64,000 nucleotides of DNA from Salegentibacter sp. (GTDB lineage Bacteria > Bacteroidota > Bacteroidia > Flavobacteriales > Flavobacteriaceae), in the NCBI GenBank assembly GCA_017795085.1, contig CP051246.1, positions 1,738,514-1,802,513 on the forward strand. Reading direction: 5' to 3'. Position 1 is the stretch's first letter. The number at the start of each line of letters is the position of its first letter. The translations under genes were made by a program, and so were the position numbers. Shown here piece by piece: positions 54,896-63,992 of the stretch. Under the pieces are notes generated by a model. That model searched no databases and was not told the origin of the DNA. It was given only the letters and a program-made list of their open reading frames with translations.

Positions 54896-55856
54896 GACAA
54901 AATGGGGAATTTTAGGCCTCGGCAAAATTGCCGGAAAATTCGCAAAAGGTTTAAAGGAAGTTGAAGACGCAGAATTATACGCTGTAGCGAGTCGTGAGGC
55001 TGAAAAAGCCGAAACTTTTAAAAAAGACCATACCACCACTAAAGCTTTTGATTCATACGAAGCAATGTTGAAAGATGAAGATTTAGATGTGGTTTATATT
55101 GCCACGCCCCATGTTTTTCATCACCGCCAAACTTTACTTTGTCTTCAGCATAAAAAAGCGGTTTTATGTGAAAAACCCTTCGCGATGAATAAAGCGGAAG
55201 TTGAAGAAATGATCGCCACGGCAAAAAAGGAAAATGTTTTTCTGATGGAAGCTCTGTGGACCCAATTTCTTCCTCATTTTAAATATTTAACTAAAATTAC
55301 CGAAAGCGGGGAATACGGAAAGATCAAAAACCTGAAAGCCAATTTTGGATTTCCGGCACCTTTTGATAAAAACAAACGTTTATTCAATAAACAACTCGGC
55401 GGTGGGAGTTTGCTGGATATAGGGATATACCCGATATTTTTAGCCTTAAGTCTATTGGGAAAACCCGATAAAATTTCGGCAAAAGCCACCATAGGGCAAA
55501 CTTCGGTAGATGAAAATTGTTACGTCCTGTTCGGCTACAAAAATCAGGTGGAAGCCGAATTAGAGAGCTCGATTATTAAAAAATTGGATACCACGGCGGT
55601 TATTCAGTTTGAAAAAGCTACGGTATTGGTCAATACAAGATTTCACGAACCATCGAGCATAAAAATTACCACGCCTAACAGCGAGGAATTAAAAGAATTT
55701 GAAGTTACCGGCAATGGTTATGAATTTGAAGCCGCCCACGTGCAAAAAATGCTCTCAGAAGGCCGCAAAGAAAGTACCGACATGACCTTTGAAAAAAGTC
55801 TGCAGCTAATTGAATTACTGGATACAGTTAGGGAAAAGATTAAATTGGAGTATTAG
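54888..55856 (+). CDS. Gfo/Idh/MocA family oxidoreductase
   Basis: A 322-residue NAD(P)-dependent oxidoreductase with an N-terminal Rossmann fold (WGILGLGKIAGKFAKGL, 5-21) and the CEKPFAMNKAEVEEMI motif that is typical of the family. A C-terminal alpha/beta sheet domain completes it. Substrates are usually sugars or inositols. It overlaps the symporter gene, which points to a transported sugar being oxidised or epimerised. Confidence 0.93.
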   Translation: MNKTKWGILGLGKIAGKFAKGLKEVEDAELYAVASREAEKAETFKKDHTTTKAFDSYEAMLKDEDLDVVYIATPHVFHHRQTLLCLQHKKAVLCEKPFAMNKAEVEEMIATAKKENVFLMEALWTQFLPHFKYLTKITESGEYGKIKNLKANFGFPAPFDKNKRLFNKQLGGGSLLDIGIYPIFLALSLLGKPDKISAKATIGQTSVDENCYVLFGYKNQVEAELESSIIKKLDTTAVIQFEKATVLVNTRFHEPSSIKITTPNSEELKEFEVTGNGYEFEAAHVQKMLSEGRKESTDMTFEKSLQLIELLDTVREKIKLEY

Positions 55857-55920
55857 TTTTTTGCCACCAGTTCACGAAAACAAAATTTAAACCAATAAAG
55901 GGACCTATTAATAAAAAAGA

Positions 55921-56973
55921 ATGGGATCAACTGGGAAATATATTATTGTTGGTGGAGGCTTAAGTGGCCTGTCATTGGCCTACCAATTATCGCAAATAGG
56001 TATAAATGCCACTATATTGGAAGCCTCATCAAGGTTAGGCGGCCGTATTCAGACAATTAAAGGAAAAAAAGATACGCCTTTAGAATTAGGAGCTACCTGG
56101 TTCTCGGATATACACCCTAGTTTACTAGAATTTATAGATGAACTGGGATTATCAAAATATGAGCAGTATTCTAAAGGAATTTCATTATTTGAAACAAAAT
56201 CATTTGAGCCACCCCAAGAGTTTTTTATTCCAGAATCAAAAAACCCATCATATAGAATTTCCGGTGGAACACAGCGAATTATTGACACCTTAGCAGAAAA
56301 AATATCTAGGAAAAATATACATTTAAATGCTAAAGTTCATTCCCTTACAGTTGCCGATGATCTATTGAAACTCGAAACCTCTGACGGTAAAATATACCAC
56401 GGTGATAAGGTAATTTTATGTATTCCTCCTGAACTGATTTCAAAAATTCGCTTTTCCCCTGCTTTACCCGATGATTTGAAGCAACTTTTGCCTGAGGTAC
56501 AAACCTGGATGGCAGGAGCTTTAAAATTTGTAGTTGAATACGATAAATCTTTCTGGAGGCAAAAAGGATATTCCGGTATGTTATTTAGCCACGCAGGAAT
56601 TGTTTCAGAAATGTATGACCATACAAATCTGGAAGAATCAAAATACGGATTTACCGGATTTCTTAATGGAGGAGCAGTTGGGTATTCAAAGGAAACCCGA
56701 AAAAACCAGGTCTTACAACACCTAAAGAAATTATTAGGAGAAAAGGCAGCTTCCCCTATTTTTTATGAAGATAAAATTTGGACAGATGAGTTTGTGATTT
56801 CGGGTAACCAAAACATTCAATGGCCACATCAAAATAATGGACATTTATTATTACAAAAGGGATTTTTTAATGAAAAATTGTTTTTGTGCAATACCGAAAC
56901 CTCTCCTGAATTTTCAGGATATATGGAAGGTGCAATCAGAGCCTCTACAGCTATTTTTGAAAAATTGAAATAA
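55921..56973 (+). CDS. FAD-dependent amine oxidase-like protein
   Basis: A 350-residue flavoprotein with the dinucleotide-binding GGGLSGLSLAYQL (residues 11-23) and the RLGGRIQTIKG motif of the amine oxidase/phytoene desaturase group. The C-terminal MEGAIRASTA fits the FAD-binding end. It is shorter than plant or animal monoamine oxidases. Substrate unknown. It follows the Gfo/Idh gene by 64 nt. Confidence 0.85.
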   Translation: MGSTGKYIIVGGGLSGLSLAYQLSQIGINATILEASSRLGGRIQTIKGKKDTPLELGATWFSDIHPSLLEFIDELGLSKYEQYSKGISLFETKSFEPPQEFFIPESKNPSYRISGGTQRIIDTLAEKISRKNIHLNAKVHSLTVADDLLKLETSDGKIYHGDKVILCIPPELISKIRFSPALPDDLKQLLPEVQTWMAGALKFVVEYDKSFWRQKGYSGMLFSHAGIVSEMYDHTNLEESKYGFTGFLNGGAVGYSKETRKNQVLQHLKKLLGEKAASPIFYEDKIWTDEFVISGNQNIQWPHQNNGHLLLQKGFFNEKLFLCNTETSPEFSGYMEGAIRASTAIFEKLK

Positions 56974-57101
56974 TCAAGAAAAAACTAAACAAAATTTTAG
57001 CTTTAAATTATTTTTTTGCAAAGGAGATCCATCGAGGCGAAATACTTATAAAAATTCTGTAGCACAATAATCTAAAGCTCTGTAGGAGCAGCATAAACAA
57101 A

Positions 57102-57134
57102 AAACCTCACAAAATCCGTAAAGACGTGAGGTTT
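57102..57134. terminator. Bidirectional terminator between the amine oxidase and trxB
   Basis: AAACCTCAC and GTGAGGTTT form a 9-bp stem with a 15-nt loop, between convergent genes. The arms share the ACCTCAC half of the 35558 palindrome. Confidence 0.7.
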
Positions 57135-57156
57135 ATTTGATAAAATTATTCGAAAA

Positions 57157-58149
57157 TTAAGCTTCCACCCTTTTAGTGGTAATTACATCTTCACCTTCTT
57201 CGCTTTCCATCTCGGCAAGATAGCGTTCGGCATCAAGGGCGGCCATACAACCGGTTCCCGCAGCGGTTACCGCCTGACGATAAATTTTATCCTGTACATC
57301 TCCTGAAGCGAAAACTCCCGGGATATTGGTTTTTGTAGATTTGTTTTTGGTTATCACATAACCGGTATCATCCATATCCAATACATCCTTAAAAATATCG
57401 GTATTAGGTTTATGACCAATCGCAATAAATAATCCGGTAATCTTTATTTCTTCCTTTTCCCCGGTTTTATTATTCACCATTTTAAGGCCTTCTACAACCT
57501 GATCACCTATCACTTCTTCTACTTCGGTATTATAACGAAGGTCTATATTTTTGGTACTGGTTACCCGATGTTGCATCGCTTTAGAAGCACGCATCTCATC
57601 TTTACGTACCAGCATAGTAACTTTTTTACAAATATTGGCAAGATAAGTCGCTTCTTCAGCAGCGGTATCGCCACCGCCCACAATAGCTACTTCCTGGCCT
57701 TTATAGAAAAAACCGTCGCAAACCGCACAGGCAGATACCCCACCTCCTCGTAATTTTTGTTCACTTGGTAATCCAAGGTATTTTGCGGTAGCACCGGTAG
57801 AAATAATTACCGATTCTGCTTCAACCCAAGTTGAATTATCAATACAAACGCGATGTATCCCACCAGGTTTATCGCTAAAATCAACTTCAGTAGCCATTCC
57901 CATACGGACCTCAGTTCCAAAGCGTTCGGCTTGCTTTTGAAGGTCCATCATCATTTTTGGGCCATCTACCCCATCGGGATAACCGGGAAAATTATCAACT
58001 TCGGTGGTGGTGGTCAACTGGCCGCCGGGTTCCAATCCGGTGTACATAACCGGCTTAAGATCGGCGCGGGAAGCGTATATAGCAGCCGTATAACCTGCAG
58101 GTCCTGAACCTATTATCAAGCATTTTATGCGTTCAACTTTTTCACTCAT
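57157..58149 (-). CDS. trxB: Thioredoxin-disulfide reductase
   Basis: A 330-residue flavoenzyme that uses NADPH to reduce thioredoxin. FAD-binding GSGPAGYTAAIYA (14-26), redox-active Cys141-Cys144 (CAVC), and the NADPH-binding GGGDTAAEEA are present. The C-terminal GDVQDKIYRQ is the family element. Nearby Bcp (16904) uses thioredoxin as electron donor, but the genes are far apart. The gene stands alone. Confidence 0.96.
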   Translation of the reverse strand: MSEKVERIKCLIIGSGPAGYTAAIYASRADLKPVMYTGLEPGGQLTTTTEVDNFPGYPDGVDGPKMMMDLQKQAERFGTEVRMGMATEVDFSDKPGGIHRVCIDNSTWVEAESVIISTGATAKYLGLPSEQKLRGGGVSACAVCDGFFYKGQEVAIVGGGDTAAEEATYLANICKKVTMLVRKDEMRASKAMQHRVTSTKNIDLRYNTEVEEVIGDQVVEGLKMVNNKTGEKEEIKITGLFIAIGHKPNTDIFKDVLDMDDTGYVITKNKSTKTNIPGVFASGDVQDKIYRQAVTAAGTGCMAALDAERYLAEMESEEGEDVITTKRVEA

Positions 58150-58307
58150 ATCTTCTGAATTTTAGTGCTGTAAATGTAGGAACTTTAGTTAAAATTATAC
58201 GTCAAATTTTATTTGATTTTATTATCTACTGATAACAGCATTTAATAGTTTGTTCCGCTTAAATTATCCTTTCCTATGAAATATATGTCGACTTTATTCT
58301 AAAAAAC

Positions 58308-58315
58308 TAACTTTG
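58308..58315 (+). promoter_or_regulatory. Bacteroidota-type promoter box very close to the TRIC gene start
   Basis: TAACTTTG matches TAnnTTTG but ends only 4 nt before the ATG at 58320. If it is used, the mRNA would have almost no leader. Confidence 0.4.
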
Positions 58316-58319
58316 CTCT

Positions 58320-58952
58320 ATGGAGCTGAACCTATTCAATATTCTCGACATCCTTGGAACCGTGGCTTTCGCTATCTCGGGTGCGCTGGCTGCCATGGAC
58401 AGACGGCTCGATCTCTTCGGCATATTTATTATCGCTTTTGTTACCGCAATTGGTGGTGGGACACTGCGCGATACTTTAATAGGAAACACACCGGTTACCT
58501 GGATGGAAAATACTATTTACATTTATTTAATTGGCGTAGTGACCATCCTCGCTATTATTTTTCGAAACCAGATTTTTTATCTCAAAAAATCACTTTTCCT
58601 GTTTGATACCATTGGTCTTGGAATTTTTACCATAACTGGTGTTGAAATAGGACTTCAGAATAATTTAGCTGCAATAATTTGCGTTGCCCTTGGCGCTATG
58701 ACAGGAACTTTTGGTGGTGTAATAAGGGATATTCTTTGTAATGAGATTCCGGTAATTTTCAGAAAGGAAATTTATGCCACTGCCTGTATTTTGGGTGGGC
58801 TCGTTTTTATAATAATGCACTCTTTGAGTGTGCCCAGGGATATAATTTATCTCACCACTACCCTAATCGTTATTGCTATTAGGTTAGCAGTTGTAAAATG
58901 GCATATTTCACTTCCTTATTTTTATATCTCCAATAATCAGAAACCGGACTAA
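58320..58952 (+). CDS. TRIC family trimeric intracellular cation channel (UPF0126)
   Basis: A 210-residue membrane protein with two internal repeats of three helices plus a last helix. The glycine-rich GGGTLRDTLIGNTPVTW (about residues 43-59) and its counterpart GTFGGVIRDILCNEIPVI mark the UPF0126/TRIC family, which forms trimeric cation channels. It overlaps the YeeE-like gene tail-to-tail by 4 bp. Confidence 0.92.
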   Translation: MELNLFNILDILGTVAFAISGALAAMDRRLDLFGIFIIAFVTAIGGGTLRDTLIGNTPVTWMENTIYIYLIGVVTILAIIFRNQIFYLKKSLFLFDTIGLGIFTITGVEIGLQNNLAAIICVALGAMTGTFGGVIRDILCNEIPVIFRKEIYATACILGGLVFIIMHSLSVPRDIIYLTTTLIVIAIRLAVVKWHISLPYFYISNNQKPD

Positions 58953-59362
58953 TGCGGAAGTTTTTTCCGAAGTAATCCGTAAAAAAACGTTCCTAATAAA
59001 GCACCGGCGAATACAATTAGAATTGGCAAAAAACCGGCTCCCACCAAGGTGAAAATTGGACCTGGACAGGCTCCGGCCAATGCCCAACCCAACCCAAAAA
59101 TAATTCCGCCAAACATATACCGGCTAAAACTCTTGTCTTTTGGTGTAAAGGTAATTGGGTTTCCATCAGCATCTTTCAGCCTTTTTCTTTTGATAAAATA
59201 AACGCCCAAAATCCCCAAAACTACCGTAGAACCGATAATCCCGTACATATGAAACGACTGAAACTGAAACATTTCGTAAATACGAAACCAGGATGCGGCT
59301 TCAGATTTAAACATTACAATTCCGAAAAATATTCCTATAAATAAAAGTACTACTGATCTCAT
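58949..59362 (-). CDS. YeeE/YedE-like sulfur transporter half (DUF6691)
   Basis: A 137-residue membrane protein with about four helices. The motif GLGWALAGACPGPIFTLVGAG has the conserved Cys that passes sulfur in YeeE/YedE proteins. This is the smaller half of the split transporter; the larger half is upstream, 10 nt away. Together they probably import thiosulfate or another sulfur species. Confidence 0.88.
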   Translation of the reverse strand: MRSVVLLFIGIFFGIVMFKSEAASWFRIYEMFQFQSFHMYGIIGSTVVLGILGVYFIKRKRLKDADGNPITFTPKDKSFSRYMFGGIIFGLGWALAGACPGPIFTLVGAGFLPILIVFAGALLGTFFYGLLRKKLPH

Positions 59363-59372
59363 TTCTGTTGTT

Positions 59373-59930
59373 TTAAAATATTAATGGAAATAAGAGGTGG
59401 ATCATCACCAATCCGCCTATAAAAAATCCGATAACTGCAATTAATGAGGGTAATTGTAAATTACTCAAACCCGATATGGCATGGCCTGAAGTACAACCGC
59501 CGGCATAACGTGCGCCAAAACCGATTAAAATTCCGCCAACAAGTAAAATTATAAGTGCTTTTATACCACCAACGGCTTCCCAGGAATACAACTCGGTAGG
59601 AAGATAAGCTTGACCGGCACTGGAAAATCCCATCTCCTCTAAAATATTTACAGTATCGGGATTAATCGCTACTGAAGTATCGAGGCTTAACAAATTCGCA
59701 CCCATAAATCCCCCAATGACAGCACCAACCACCACAATTAAATTCCATCGTTGGGATTTCCAGTCAAAATCAAAGAAATCAGCTTTTGAACCCGCACCAC
59801 ATAAGGTACACATTGTGCTCAAATTAGAAGACATCCCAAATTGTTTGCCCATAAAGACTAGTAAAAACATCGTTAATGCTATCAACGGGCCTGAAACATA
59901 CCACGGCCAGGGTTCTAAAATCCATTCCAT
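59373..59930 (-). CDS. YeeE/YedE-like sulfur transporter half
   Basis: A 185-residue membrane protein with about five helices. GFGARYAGGCTSGHAISGLS carries the second conserved Cys of the family, and CTLCGAGSKADFFDF adds two more cysteines near the N terminus. It is the first gene of the two-gene operon. Such split pairs are often next to rhodanese or persulfide dioxygenase genes, but none is seen here. Confidence 0.88.
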   Translation of the reverse strand: MEWILEPWPWYVSGPLIALTMFLLVFMGKQFGMSSNLSTMCTLCGAGSKADFFDFDWKSQRWNLIVVVGAVIGGFMGANLLSLDTSVAINPDTVNILEEMGFSSAGQAYLPTELYSWEAVGGIKALIILLVGGILIGFGARYAGGCTSGHAISGLSNLQLPSLIAVIGFFIGGLVMIHLLFPLIF

Positions 59931-60138
59931 ATTTCAATAATTTGTTGCAAAGAAAGCCTAATTTACAAAAGAAGACAGTAACTTAAGTTACGTTCAGAGG
60001 TGTTTTCCCCCCTGCCACTTCCTTGGAGAGGAGCTCGTTAAAGCTTAAATCTAAGTATAACCTAAACTTATCAGGATGTGATTCCGGGTCGAGTCCGGGA
60101 TAACGACTATATTATTAGTGCATTTGTGGCAAAACTTT

Positions 60139-61047
60139 TTAGCGATACGCTTTTTTCAAAAACTCCTTTATATTTTCCAAGACTTTTTCTGAAAGTCTTT
60201 TTTCTGTTTGCGCACTCCAACCGGCACTTTGTTCGTATGAAATTAAAGAATTTATTTTTAAACTTTCTTTGGAAAGGGATGTTCGGGCATCACCATCAAA
60301 AATGGCGAAATTCCCTTCTTTTTTTAACCATTTTTGGAAAGCAGCTTCTTTAACCGGTAAACCCAGGGAAGTATTGATCAAAATTTTTCCCGTTCCAAAT
60401 TGCTGAAATTCTTCTTCTCCTAAAATTTCAGTATTCTTCGGCAGGTGAATAGAGATAACATCGCAGGTTTTAAGTAATTCTTCTAATTCGAGGTAATTTA
60501 CTCCTTTTTTTTCGTAGTCCTTTTTTCTGCTTCTGCTGAAATAAAATAGTTCGGGCTGAAAAGGCACCAGGCGATCAGCCAGCATTTTTCCCGTAACTCC
60601 CAAACCGATAATCCCGATTTTTTGCCCGGTAAGTTCCTGTGGCATTTCTTTCCAACGGAATTCACCATAACCGTGTAACAATCTTATGAGTTCCGAAACA
60701 ATAAATTCTACCACCCCGGGATCGCCGTAATCAAAAATTCCTTTGACCGTGATGCTCTTTTCTCTCGCAAAATCTACCGCTACATTAGCCGATTTATCAT
60801 CGTAAAGACTACAGGCCATTCCGATATATTTCAAATTCGGGCATTTTTTGAGTACCGATTCAGGAATTTGTGTACGCCAGGAAACCAACACGGCTTCAGC
60901 ATCACCTATACGGTTTATTAATTCCGATTCATTTTCAGGCGGATTTTTATAGTAAGAAACAGGAGCCTCGCTAAGGTTTCCCAATTCCTTTAGCGCCCAA
61001 TCCTGCAATTTTGTATGGTCTACACTTACAATTTTATTAAACTTCAT
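60139..61047 (-). CDS. D-isomer-specific 2-hydroxyacid dehydrogenase-like NAD-binding protein
   Basis: A 302-residue enzyme from the chosen start (MKFNKIVSVDHT). The NAD-binding GIIGLGVTGKMLADRL is clear, and VISIHLPKNTEILGEEEF and LINTSLGLPVKEAAF match the family. An expected catalytic His near the C terminus is not obvious (EQSAGWSAQTEKRL), so the activity may differ. The ORF can be extended upstream to 61149, but this extension is translated from a dispersed inverted repeat and is not part of the protein. Confidence 0.8.
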   Translation of the reverse strand: MKFNKIVSVDHTKLQDWALKELGNLSEAPVSYYKNPPENESELINRIGDAEAVLVSWRTQIPESVLKKCPNLKYIGMACSLYDDKSANVAVDFAREKSITVKGIFDYGDPGVVEFIVSELIRLLHGYGEFRWKEMPQELTGQKIGIIGLGVTGKMLADRLVPFQPELFYFSRSRKKDYEKKGVNYLELEELLKTCDVISIHLPKNTEILGEEEFQQFGTGKILINTSLGLPVKEAAFQKWLKKEGNFAIFDGDARTSLSKESLKINSLISYEQSAGWSAQTEKRLSEKVLENIKEFLKKAYR

Positions 61048-61073
61048 TGTTGTTTTTTCTGAAAAATGAGTGT

Positions 61074-61158
61074 CGTCACCCTGAACTTGATTCAGAGTCT
61101 CATCAAATTGGTTGTAATTTTCAATACAGTGAGATTCCATATCAAGCACGCAATGACA
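61074..61158. repeat. Dispersed inverted-repeat element, copy D (degenerate right arm)
   Basis: The left arm is CGTCACCCTGAACTTGATTC; the degenerate right arm ends GCACGCAATGACA. It lies just upstream of the dehydrogenase gene and creates a false N-terminal extension in ORF calls. Confidence 0.6.
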
Positions 61159-61212
61159 AAATCAAAAATTATTACAAATAAAGGATCATCATTTTTTTTC
61201 AAATTCTACAGT

Positions 61213-61794
61213 CTATCTCAAAAAAGGTATCCTTAGGATATATCTTGGTTTTTTACAATTATTAATTCTTATAGTATTTAACAAAACTTGGACAATATTA
61301 AATAGGTATAAAGAGCCTATAAATCCTAAAATCGTTAATGGATTAAGTCTTATGGGAATTGAAATTTTAAAAATAATCCTAGTAAACAGCAAGATATAAA
61401 TCGAGAAAATAAATAAACACCAGGTTATTTGAAAATTAATCACTTCTTTTCCTACTTTGTCTACGTTATGGATATGTTTCCTCTTTGAAATCCACATTAC
61501 CAGGGGAACAAGAATTCCTAAAATTGGAAAAAAAAGAAAACTAAGGGCAGAACCGTTTAATATAACAAGATAAGTATGGTCTTTTTCTATTTTCCAATCA
61601 ATAAGTTCTTCAGAAGTCACCCTCAAGCCTTTAGCTATGCGCTGAAACGTATCGCCCCTGGGCTGGGTTTCCCCATTTTCAATCCGCTGAATAGTTCTAA
61701 GACTAACCCCGGATTCTTCTGCTAAAAATTCTTGTGAAAACCCTTTTCTGTTTCTTAATTCAATAACCCTACTTGCTAATTCACTGTTTTTCAT
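61213..61794 (-). CDS. HTH (XRE) membrane protein with DUF4870-like domain
   Basis: A 193-residue protein. Residues 9-63 are a helix-turn-helix of the XRE type (SQEFLAEESGVSLRTIQRIENGE). After a linker, membrane helices start at about 75; PLVMWISKRKHIHNVDKVGKEVINFQITW is the DUF4870 hallmark. The layout suggests a membrane-tethered regulator. The promoter box is at 61815-61822. Target genes are unknown. Confidence 0.85.
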   Translation of the reverse strand: MKNSELASRVIELRNRKGFSQEFLAEESGVSLRTIQRIENGETQPRGDTFQRIAKGLRVTSEELIDWKIEKDHTYLVILNGSALSFLFFPILGILVPLVMWISKRKHIHNVDKVGKEVINFQITWCLFIFSIYILLFTRIIFKISIPIRLNPLTILGFIGSLYLFNIVQVLLNTIRINNCKKPRYILRIPFLR

Positions 61795-61814
61795 AATGAT
61801 TCATTTATTTTTAG

Positions 61815-61822
61815 CAAATCTA
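61815..61822 (-). promoter_or_regulatory. Bacteroidota-type promoter (-7 box) for the HTH membrane gene
   Basis: Minus-strand TAGATTTG matches TAnnTTTG and ends 20 nt before the ATG. Confidence 0.5.
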
Positions 61823-61953
61823 CATTCGGATGGAAAAAAGACTTGCGACAGCCTTACGACATATTTACGTCAAATCTGTCCAAGCCTACAATAATAAGAG
61901 TTCTCTCCTTCTAAAACCTAATTTAATTCTTTTTTGAACAATATTACTTTCAA

Positions 61954-61981
61954 CAAAAAAGACTGCCTTTTCAGACAGTCT
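61954..61981 (-). terminator. Rho-independent terminator after the 47-residue gene
   Basis: On the minus strand AGACTG and CAGTCT form a stem followed by TTTTTTG. It ends the 47-residue gene, which begins at 62154, and separates it from the HTH gene. Confidence 0.65.
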
Positions 61982-62010
61982 CTGTATTCTATTTTGCTAA
62001 TTTTACGGGC

Positions 62011-62154
62011 TTATTCCCATCCGGGAAGGTTGTCTTCTTCATAGAATTCACTAAGCAACTGGCTCCCCTCAGCATTTTTACGTTGTCTTAGAAATTCAAG
62101 TTCTAAATTTTTACGTTGATGATGATACGTAGAATTTTGGTAATTTTCAGTCAT
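62011..62154 (-). CDS. Small 47-residue hydrophilic protein of unknown function
   Basis: A short frame beginning MTENYQNSTYHHQRKNLEL and ending EEDNLPGWE. It is hydrophilic, His/Tyr-rich at the N terminus and acidic at the C terminus, with a helical LELEFLRQRKNAE core. It begins 90 nt downstream of the carboxylase stop on the same strand and ends at a terminator, so it is probably the second gene of that operon. I recognise no family. Confidence 0.55.
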   Translation of the reverse strand: MTENYQNSTYHHQRKNLELEFLRQRKNAEGSQLLSEFYEEDNLPGWE

Positions 62155-62244
62155 AAGTATAATTTTTAGAATTAGACATAATTTCTGAAAGTTCTCTGCC
62201 TATCTGTGTGGCAGCTTATTCTTTCAAGCATCAATTTATGAAAA

Positions 62245-63786
62245 TTATAGCGGAATATTCCCATGTTTACGGTCGGGTCGTAAAACTTTTTTGTTTTCGA
62301 GCATACTAAAACCTTTCAGTAATTTTCTACGGGTTTGTCGAGGCTGAATAACTTCATCTATAAATCCGCGTTGAGCCGCTTCAAACGGATTGGCGAATTT
62401 TCCGGCATATTCGGCTTCTTTTTCAGCAAGTTTAGCTTCCGGGTCTTCAGATTCTTTTATCTCTTTCCTAAAAATGATCTCACTAGCTCCTTTTGGCCCC
62501 ATTACAGCGATTTCGGCCGTAGGCCAGGCAAAATTTAAATCAGCACCAATATGTTTTGAATTCATCACATCATACGCCCCGCCATAAGCTTTTCGGGTAA
62601 TTACAGTCACTTTTGGCACTGTAGCTTCGCTAAGTGCATAAAGCAATTTGGCACCGTTCAGGATAATTCCGTTCCATTCCTGGTCGGTACCGGGTAAAAA
62701 ACCAGGAACATCAACCAAAACTAACAATGGAATATTAAAACAATCGCAAAAACGCGTAAAACGTGCCGCTTTTTTAGAAGAATCTACATCTAAAACCCCG
62801 GCGAGGTTCATAGGCTGGTTGGCGACAATGCCTACACTCCTACCGCCCAAACGGGCAAAACCAACAATAATATTATCGGCATAATCTTTATGGATTTCAT
62901 AAAACGAATCTTTATCGATTATTCCTGAAATCACCTCGTGCATATCATAAGGCTTGCTGGAACTGGCAGGCACAATGCTTTCCAATTCTTCACGAAATTC
63001 ATCCTGAATCTTGTAATCCAAAATTTCAGGAGCTTGTTTATTGTTTTGAGGAAAATAACTGATAAGCTTTTTAATATCTTCCAGGCAGGTAATATCATTA
63101 ATCGCAGTGCGATGCGTCACCCCAGATTTTGTGGCATGAGTACTGGCACCGCCCAATTCTTCAGCAGTCACTTCTTCATTGGTTACCGTTTTTACCACAT
63201 TGGGACCGGTCACAAACATATAACTGGTATCTTGAACCATTAAGGTAAAATCGGTCATTGCAGGTGAATACACCGCCCCACCGGCACAAGGTCCCATTAT
63301 TGCTGAAATTTGCGGAATTACCCCCGAAGCCTTTACATTTCTGTGAAAAATATCAGCATAACCGCCTAAAGATTTTACCCCCTCCTGAATCCGCGCGCCG
63401 CCCGAATCGTTTAAACCAATCATTGGCGCGCCGGTTTTTACAGCCAGGTCCATTACTTTACAAATTTTTTCAGCGTGAGTTTCCGAAAGGGAACCACCAA
63501 AAACCGTGAAATCCTGGGCAAAAACATATACAAGTCGGCCGGAAATTGTGCCATAACCGGTAATTACGCCATCACCGTAATATTTTTGTTTTTCCATCCC
63601 GAAATCGGTGGTACGGTGGGTAACTAAAATTCCGATTTCCTCAAAAGAACCTTCATCAAGCAAATAATCCACACGCTCCCTGGCGGTGAGTTTTTTCTTT
63701 TCGTGCTGGGCTTTTATTCGTTTTTCGCCGCCGCCAAGTTTGGCCTCTTTTAATCTTTTTTGAAGTTCTTCTGAATTTTGGCTCAT
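62245..63786 (-). CDS. pccB: Acyl-CoA carboxylase, carboxyltransferase beta subunit (propionyl-CoA type)
   Basis: A 513-residue carboxyltransferase subunit from the chosen start (MSQNSEELQ); an in-frame TTG gives 7 more residues. The N-terminal half has [23 protein letters not shown], and [13 protein letters not shown] and [16 protein letters not shown] are family elements; the C-terminal half carries [13 protein letters not shown] and [15 protein letters not shown]. It transfers CO2 from biotin to propionyl- or acetyl-CoA. The biotin carboxylase partner is outside the window. Confidence 0.92.
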   Translation of the reverse strand: MSQNSEELQKRLKEAKLGGGEKRIKAQHEKKKLTARERVDYLLDEGSFEEIGILVTHRTTDFGMEKQKYYGDGVITGYGTISGRLVYVFAQDFTVFGGSLSETHAEKICKVMDLAVKTGAPMIGLNDSGGARIQEGVKSLGGYADIFHRNVKASGVIPQISAIMGPCAGGAVYSPAMTDFTLMVQDTSYMFVTGPNVVKTVTNEEVTAEELGGASTHATKSGVTHRTAINDITCLEDIKKLISYFPQNNKQAPEILDYKIQDEFREELESIVPASSSKPYDMHEVISGIIDKDSFYEIHKDYADNIIVGFARLGGRSVGIVANQPMNLAGVLDVDSSKKAARFTRFCDCFNIPLLVLVDVPGFLPGTDQEWNGIILNGAKLLYALSEATVPKVTVITRKAYGGAYDVMNSKHIGADLNFAWPTAEIAVMGPKGASEIIFRKEIKESEDPEAKLAEKEAEYAGKFANPFEAAQRGFIDEVIQPRQTRRKLLKGFSMLENKKVLRPDRKHGNIPL

Positions 63787-63868
63787 AAACGTTTGGATTT
63801 TCTTCAACCAATATTAGGCAAATTTTGCCATTTTTAAAAGGTTTCCCATAAAGTAAGCGGGATCATAA

Positions 63869-63903
63869 AAAAGCTCACAAGTTTTTAAAACCTGTGAGCT
63901 TTT
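63869..63903. terminator. Hairpin related to the 35558 terminator
   Basis: AAAAGCTCACA and TGTGAGCTTTT form an 11-bp stem around a central AGTTTTTAAAACC, the same core as the hairpin at 35558-35590. It presumably ends a plus-strand or off-window gene. Confidence 0.6.
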
Positions 63904-63911
63904 AAATTTAC

Positions 63912-63992
63912 CGTCACCCTGAACTCGATTCAGGGTCTAATAATTATGAAAGTACAATGAATGTTAGATTCTGAAATAAGTTCAGAATGACG
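63912..63992. repeat. Dispersed inverted-repeat element, copy E
   Basis: An 81-bp element with left arm CGTCACCCTGAACTCGATTC and right arm ending AAGTTCAGAATGACG, in inverted orientation with a unique centre. It is the best preserved copy in the window. Confidence 0.75.

Noticed and set aside
57000..57100. Purine-rich AAAGGAGATCC sequence and short CTGTAG repeats after the amine oxidase
   Set aside because: No open frame or stable hairpin is linked to it; regarded as intergenic noise before the terminator.
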